From positions 1 through 9,780 of the forward strand of contig CAYUIK010000098.1 of assembly GCA_964444805.1 (NCBI GenBank): DNA of 9,780 nt, read 5' to 3'. The position numbers and the translations under genes were made by a program. The notes under the pieces were generated by a model that saw nothing but the letters and a program-made list of their open reading frames with translations, was not told where the DNA came from and searched no databases. Origin of the DNA: RECG01 sp964444805. Its GTDB lineage: Bacteria; Bacillota_I; Bacilli_A; Acholeplasmatales; Acholeplasmataceae. This document shows, piece by piece, positions 6,379-9,780 of this stretch. Numbering within the stretch: the stretch's first letter is position 1; the number at the start of each line of letters is the position of its first letter.

Positions 6379-7905
6379 ATGAATTACAAGATCGAAATGC
6401 GACACATTCGCAAGACGTTTGGTCGTTTGGTTGCTAATGATGATATCAATTTAGTTGTAAAACCCGGTGAAATACACGCGATTCTCGGGGAGAACGGCGC
6501 GGGCAAGAGTACGCTCATGTCGATTCTTTTTGGTCTCTACAAACCCGAAGAGGGCGAGATCCTGATCGACGGCAAGCGCGTCGAAATCGATAATCCGAAC
6601 GATGCCAACACGTTCGGCATCGGTATGGTACACCAACATTTCAAGCTCGTAGAAACATTTACCGTGCTCGACAACATCATTCTCGGTGCCGAGGATACGA
6701 AAAACGGTTTTATGAACTATGAACATGCCATCCGTAAACTGGAATACTTGATCGAGACCTATCACCTGACCGTCGATCTCAACGCTTATATCAAGGATAT
6801 CAGCGTCGGTCAGCAACAGCGCGTCGAAATCTTGAAAATGCTCTATCGTGACAGTGATATTCTCATCTTTGATGAGCCCACGGCCGTGCTTACGCCACAG
6901 GAAGTCAAAGAACTGATGAAGATCATGCGCGGCTTCGCCAAGGAAGGCAAGACGATCATTTTGATTACGCACAAACTCAATGAGATCAAGGCTGTCGCCG
7001 ACAACTGCACGGTATTAAGACGAGGAAAAGTCGTCGGAAGTGTCTCAGTCGATTCCGTTTCGATTAAGGATATGGCGGAAATGATGGTCGGACGCGAAGT
7101 CGTTTTTACGACCGATAAGAAACCGAAAGAAACCGGTGAAGTGATTTTTTCCGTCGAAAACCTATCCCTTGAAGGAAAAAACAAACGGATCCTTTCCGAC
7201 ATCACTTTTCATGTCCGGAAGGGGGAAATCGTCGGTATTGCCGGTATTGACGGCAACGGTCAGACGGAACTCATTCAAGCGATTACCGGACTTCAGAAGC
7301 CATCAAGCGGATCGGTTTTCATGCACGAAAAAGACCTGACAAAAGCGACGATTCGCACGCGGTATGAGGAAGGTATGTCCCATATTCCCGAAGATCGGCA
7401 AAAACACGGCGTCATCCTCGATTTCGACCTCGCGAACAATCTTGTCATGCAAAATTATTACCAACCAAAATATCAAAACAAAGGTTTTCTCAAGTTCAAA
7501 GAGATCTATGACCACGCAGCTGCAGTCATCGAACGCTTCGATATCCGCAGTGAAAGCGGGGAAAAAACGATCGTTCGAAGCATGAGTGGCGGCAATCAGC
7601 AGAAGGCCATCGTTGGCCGTGAGATCGATCGTGAGCATGACCTGCTCATTGCCGTTCAACCGACACGAGGTCTTGACGTTGGTGCGATCGAATACATCCG
7701 CAAGCAGCTCTTAATCGAACGGGATCAAGACAAGGCGATCTTGATGGTTTCCCTTGAAATCGATGAAATCATGAGTCTTTCGGACCGCATTCTCGTGATG
7801 TACGAGGGTGAAATCGTCGGGGAACTCGATCCAAAACAGACGACCGTCAATGAGCTCGGTCTCTACATGTCCGGAGCAAAGCGGGGTGAGATCGGTGGCG
7901 CATAA
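6379..7905 (+). CDS. nupO: Nucleoside ABC importer ATP-binding protein with two ABC domains (NupO-like)
   Basis: A 508-residue cytoplasmic ATPase made of two ABC domains in one chain, as in the RbsA/MglA/NupO group. Domain 1 is complete: Walker A GENGAGKST (37-45), Q-loop Gln86, signature SVGQQQ (142-147, a variant of LSGGQ), Walker B ILIFDEP (161-167) with its catalytic Glu, and H-loop His198. Domain 2 (about 255-500) is degenerate: its P-loop reads GIDGNGQTE (289-297) with Gln in place of Lys, the signature SGGNQQ (403-408) is good, the Walker B region LLIAVQPTRGLD (422-433) has Gln427 where the Glu belongs, and the switch His is Ser458. This asymmetry is normal for the family; domain 1 would do the hydrolysis while domain 2 completes the sandwich. 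AAAGGAG (6365-6371) lies seven bases before the ATG. It follows an intercistronic terminator and overlaps the next gene by 11 bases. Confidence 0.96.
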   Translation: MNYKIEMRHIRKTFGRLVANDDINLVVKPGEIHAILGENGAGKSTLMSILFGLYKPEEGEILIDGKRVEIDNPNDANTFGIGMVHQHFKLVETFTVLDNIILGAEDTKNGFMNYEHAIRKLEYLIETYHLTVDLNAYIKDISVGQQQRVEILKMLYRDSDILIFDEPTAVLTPQEVKELMKIMRGFAKEGKTIILITHKLNEIKAVADNCTVLRRGKVVGSVSVDSVSIKDMAEMMVGREVVFTTDKKPKETGEVIFSVENLSLEGKNKRILSDITFHVRKGEIVGIAGIDGNGQTELIQAITGLQKPSSGSVFMHEKDLTKATIRTRYEEGMSHIPEDRQKHGVILDFDLANNLVMQNYYQPKYQNKGFLKFKEIYDHAAAVIERFDIRSESGEKTIVRSMSGGNQQKAIVGREIDREHDLLIAVQPTRGLDVGAIEYIRKQLLIERDQDKAILMVSLEIDEIMSLSDRILVMYEGEIVGELDPKQTTVNELGLYMSGAKRGEIGGA

Positions 7906-9022
7906 AACAAGCGATTATATGACACGCATCAAACGGATTCTCCTTCGTTTTTACAACACGATAAAACCCAGTTTAATCGCCGTGCTTTTCGGTCTTTTCA
8001 TCGGATTGATCATCTTGCTCATTTTCGATTATCGGGAAGCCTTTCCCGCTCTATTCACACTACTCGGTGGTGGTTTCAACGCCGGTTTCAAAGGTATAGG
8101 CGAAACCCTCTATCGTGCGGCACCGATCATTTTGACCGGATTGGCCGTAGCGTTTGCGTTTAAGACCGGTCTTTTCAATATCGGGGCATCCGGACAAATG
8201 ATGCTTGGCGCTTATATGGCCATCCACGTCGGTGTCCATTGGTCGATGCCGGCTCCTTGGCATTGGATTGTCGCGCTTTTTATGGGGATGATCGCCGGTC
8301 TTTTGTGGGGTTTCATTCCGGGTTTGCTCAAAGCCGTCAGCAATGTCCACGAAGTCGTGACATCGATCATGATGAACTATATCGCCGGACACCTTTTGAT
8401 TTACCTGATCAAAAGCAATGTCTATAGTTTCAATCAAGCCCGTTCGCTGACGGTCCAGAAGACGGCACAACTCCCTTCCTTTGGACAACTATTCTCCGGT
8501 TCTCAAGCAAATATCGGGATTTTGATCGCCATCGCCATGGCGATCGTCGGACACATCATTATTCATAAGACGACCCTCGGATATGAGCTTCGTGCTTCCG
8601 GTTTTAGCATCCATGGCAGCGAGTATGCGGGCATGAATACCAAGAAGAACATCATTACCGCGATGTCGATATCCGGCATGTTCGCTGGCCTCGCCGGCGG
8701 GAGCGCATATCTCGTCTTTGGGAAAACGATCGGGACATCCTTTGAAATCTTTGGTGAAGGATTCGACGGAATCTCGGTTGCCTTGCTCGGGCTCGGTGAA
8801 CCGATTGGTGCACTTTTCGCCGGTCTTTTTCTCAGTCACCTTCGCATGGGTGGAAACTACATGCAGATCTATAGTTTCGAACCCGAAATCATCGATATTA
8901 TCGTCGCTGTCATCATCTATGTGACTGCGATATCCGCAGCACTCCAAGTCGTTTTGCAGAAACAACGAAAACGCATCAAGGAATGGCTCAAAATCGACAA
9001 ACATGAGGAGGAAATCGACTGA
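7895..9022 (+). CDS. nupP: Nucleoside ABC importer permease 1 (BPD_transp_2, NupP-like)
   Basis: A 375-residue inner-membrane permease of the branched-chain amino acid/ribose/nucleoside class. I chose the GTG at 7895 because GGGGTGAG (7883-7890) stands just upstream; the in-frame ATG at 7919 has no Shine-Dalgarno, and codons further upstream would lie deep within the ATPase gene. The product then begins MAHKTSDYMTRIKR, with Arg/Lys before the first membrane segment, as expected for a cytoplasmic N terminus. About eight to nine hydrophobic segments follow. Visible family motifs: FNIGASGQM (94-102), NVHEVVTSIMMNYIA (150-164) and GYELRASGFS...SEYAGMN (229-248), the cytoplasmic loop that should contact the ATPase. 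The C terminus is charged. It overlaps the ATPase gene by 11 bases and touches the second permease through TGATG, so all three are probably co-translated. The start choice is moderately sure; the family is very sure. Confidence 0.94.
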   Translation: MAHKTSDYMTRIKRILLRFYNTIKPSLIAVLFGLFIGLIILLIFDYREAFPALFTLLGGGFNAGFKGIGETLYRAAPIILTGLAVAFAFKTGLFNIGASGQMMLGAYMAIHVGVHWSMPAPWHWIVALFMGMIAGLLWGFIPGLLKAVSNVHEVVTSIMMNYIAGHLLIYLIKSNVYSFNQARSLTVQKTAQLPSFGQLFSGSQANIGILIAIAMAIVGHIIIHKTTLGYELRASGFSIHGSEYAGMNTKKNIITAMSISGMFAGLAGGSAYLVFGKTIGTSFEIFGEGFDGISVALLGLGEPIGALFAGLFLSHLRMGGNYMQIYSFEPEIIDIIVAVIIYVTAISAALQVVLQKQRKRIKEWLKIDKHEEEID

Positions 9023-9780
9023 TGGAAGTCTTCTACCAACTCATTCAAAACACGTATATCAGCGCGATCGCTCTTTTAATCGTCGCCCTCGGTGGATTGC
9101 TTTCCGAACGCAGCGGTGTTACGAATATCGCGCTTGAAGGCATCATGCTGATGGGAGCTTTCGTCGGCATCTGGGTCATTCGCGATCTCGAAAACAGTGG
9201 GGCGTTGCCGACACAGATGATCTATCTCGTCGGCATTTTGGTCGGTGCTCTAACGGGGGCGGTGTTCGCGATGGCACACGCTTACGCATCGATCTACATG
9301 AAAGCCAATCAGATCATCAGTGCGACGGCATTGAACCTTTTTGCGCCCGCCTTCGCCGTATTCACGGCGCGCGTCATTCAAAACGGAGCACAAGTGCCGT
9401 TTTCTTCGGTTTTCATGGTGCGAAAAGTTCCTTTTCTCGGAGATATTCCCTTAATCGGTGACCTCTTTTTCAAACGGATCTTCATCAGTTTTTATATTGG
9501 TCTTTTCCTTTTGGTCGTCATCACGCTCTTGCTTTATAAAACGAAGTTCGGTCTCAGACTGCGATCATGTGGAGAAAACCCCCATGCCGCGGACTCCCTT
9601 GGCATCAACATCTATCGTCTCCGTTTTATCGCCGTTACCCTATCCGGCGTGTTCGCTGGTATGGGTGGTGTGATCTTCGTCGCAACTACGTCAACGGAAT
9701 TCAACGCATCCGTTGCCGGTTTCGGATTTCTTGCGCTCGCCGTTCTCATTTTCGGGAACTGGCAACCCTTGCGCATCGTT
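9022..9780 (+). CDS. nupQ: Nucleoside ABC importer permease 2 (BPD_transp_2, NupQ-like), 3' end cut by window
   Basis: The frame is open from the ATG at 9022 to the end of the window, giving 253 residues of a protein usually about 310-320 long. The ATG shares its A with the TGA of permease 1 (TGATG); GAGGAGG (9005-9011) stands ten bases before it. It begins with a short amphipathic stretch and a first membrane segment (about 12-27), then SERSGVTNIALEGIMLMGAF (28-47), a hallmark of this permease subfamily. Further motifs: YMKANQIISATALNLF (92-107) and KFGLRLRSCGENPHAADSLGIN (split at 175-196), the coupling loop to the ATPase. About seven hydrophobic segments are visible. It pairs as a heterodimer with permease 1 under the shared ATPase. 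The missing part should hold the last one or two membrane segments and the stop codon. Confidence 0.95.
   Translation, partial: MEVFYQLIQNTYISAIALLIVALGGLLSERSGVTNIALEGIMLMGAFVGIWVIRDLENSGALPTQMIYLVGILVGALTGAVFAMAHAYASIYMKANQIISATALNLFAPAFAVFTARVIQNGAQVPFSSVFMVRKVPFLGDIPLIGDLFFKRIFISFYIGLFLLVVITLLLYKTKFGLRLRSCGENPHAADSLGINIYRLRFIAVTLSGVFAGMGGVIFVATTSTEFNASVAGFGFLALAVLIFGNWQPLRIV

Noticed and set aside
6451..6972. Antisense open frame opposite the ATPase gene
   Set aside because: It is fully covered by a strongly conserved ABC ATPase on the + strand; its composition is that of a reverse-frame shadow.
7640..7690. Gln for Glu in the second Walker B as an inactivating mutation
   Set aside because: The degenerate second ABC domain, with QPTRGLD, is the normal state in NupO/RbsA-type ATPases and not a sign of decay.
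7808..7894. Longer permease 1 reading frame starting at 7808
   Set aside because: It would overlap the ATPase gene by nearly 100 bases, its extra N-terminal residues are polar and unlike the family, and no Shine-Dalgarno precedes it; GTG 7895 fits better.
1..9780. Novel defence, mobile or CRISPR-like system
   Set aside because: All open frames that look real belong to housekeeping or nutrient-uptake families apart from one DUF697-like gene; no direct-repeat arrays, integrase, transposase or toxin-antitoxin pair is visible. RadC alone is not evidence of a mobile island.

Overview
This window is bacterial chromosome of a Bacillota or Mycoplasmatota (Tenericutes-like) type. The evidence is a valS-folC pair joined by an ATGA overlap, a ValRS without the cysteine-rich insert of many other ValRS proteins, strong AGGAGG-type ribosome binding sites, short leaders and a lipoprotein substrate-binding protein. 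GC is intermediate, roughly the upper 40s by eye. TGA ends valS, the DUF697-like gene and the first permease, and tryptophans are TGG, so the standard bacterial code is used rather than the UGA=Trp code of Mycoplasma. I cannot name a genus. All genes lie on the + strand, and no IS element, phage gene, CRISPR array, tRNA or rRNA is visible.

Layout: (1) 1-3301 holds the 3' three quarters of valS, translationally coupled to folC. (2) 3302-4052 holds radC, preceded by a perfect 10-bp inverted repeat that overlaps its ribosome binding site. (3) 4053-5034 holds a two-TM, DUF697/YcjF-like membrane protein of unknown function, with its own extended -10 promoter in the 3' end of radC and leader hairpins that could compete. 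(4) 5035-5166 is a short intergenic region with a small GC-rich hairpin and a probable promoter. (5) 5167-9780 is a nucleoside-type ABC importer operon in the order lipoprotein, intercistronic terminator, tandem ATPase, permease 1, permease 2 (truncated by the window end). It matches the nupN-nupO-nupP-nupQ order of Bacillus subtilis.

How the genes work together: the BMP-family lipoprotein captures a nucleoside outside the membrane and delivers it to two different BPD_transp_2 permeases, driven by one polypeptide with two ABC domains, of which only the first looks catalytically complete. A terminator after the binding-protein gene should make that protein more abundant than the membrane parts. 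The upstream genes are housekeeping: tRNA charging, folate polyglutamylation and a JAMM-domain RadC. The content is mostly ordinary. The points worth a second look are the regulatory structures at 3306-3346, 4058-4094 and 6335-6359, the uncharacterised DUF697-like protein, a FolC motif substitution, the acidic tail of the binding protein and three copies of the octamer GCGATCGC.
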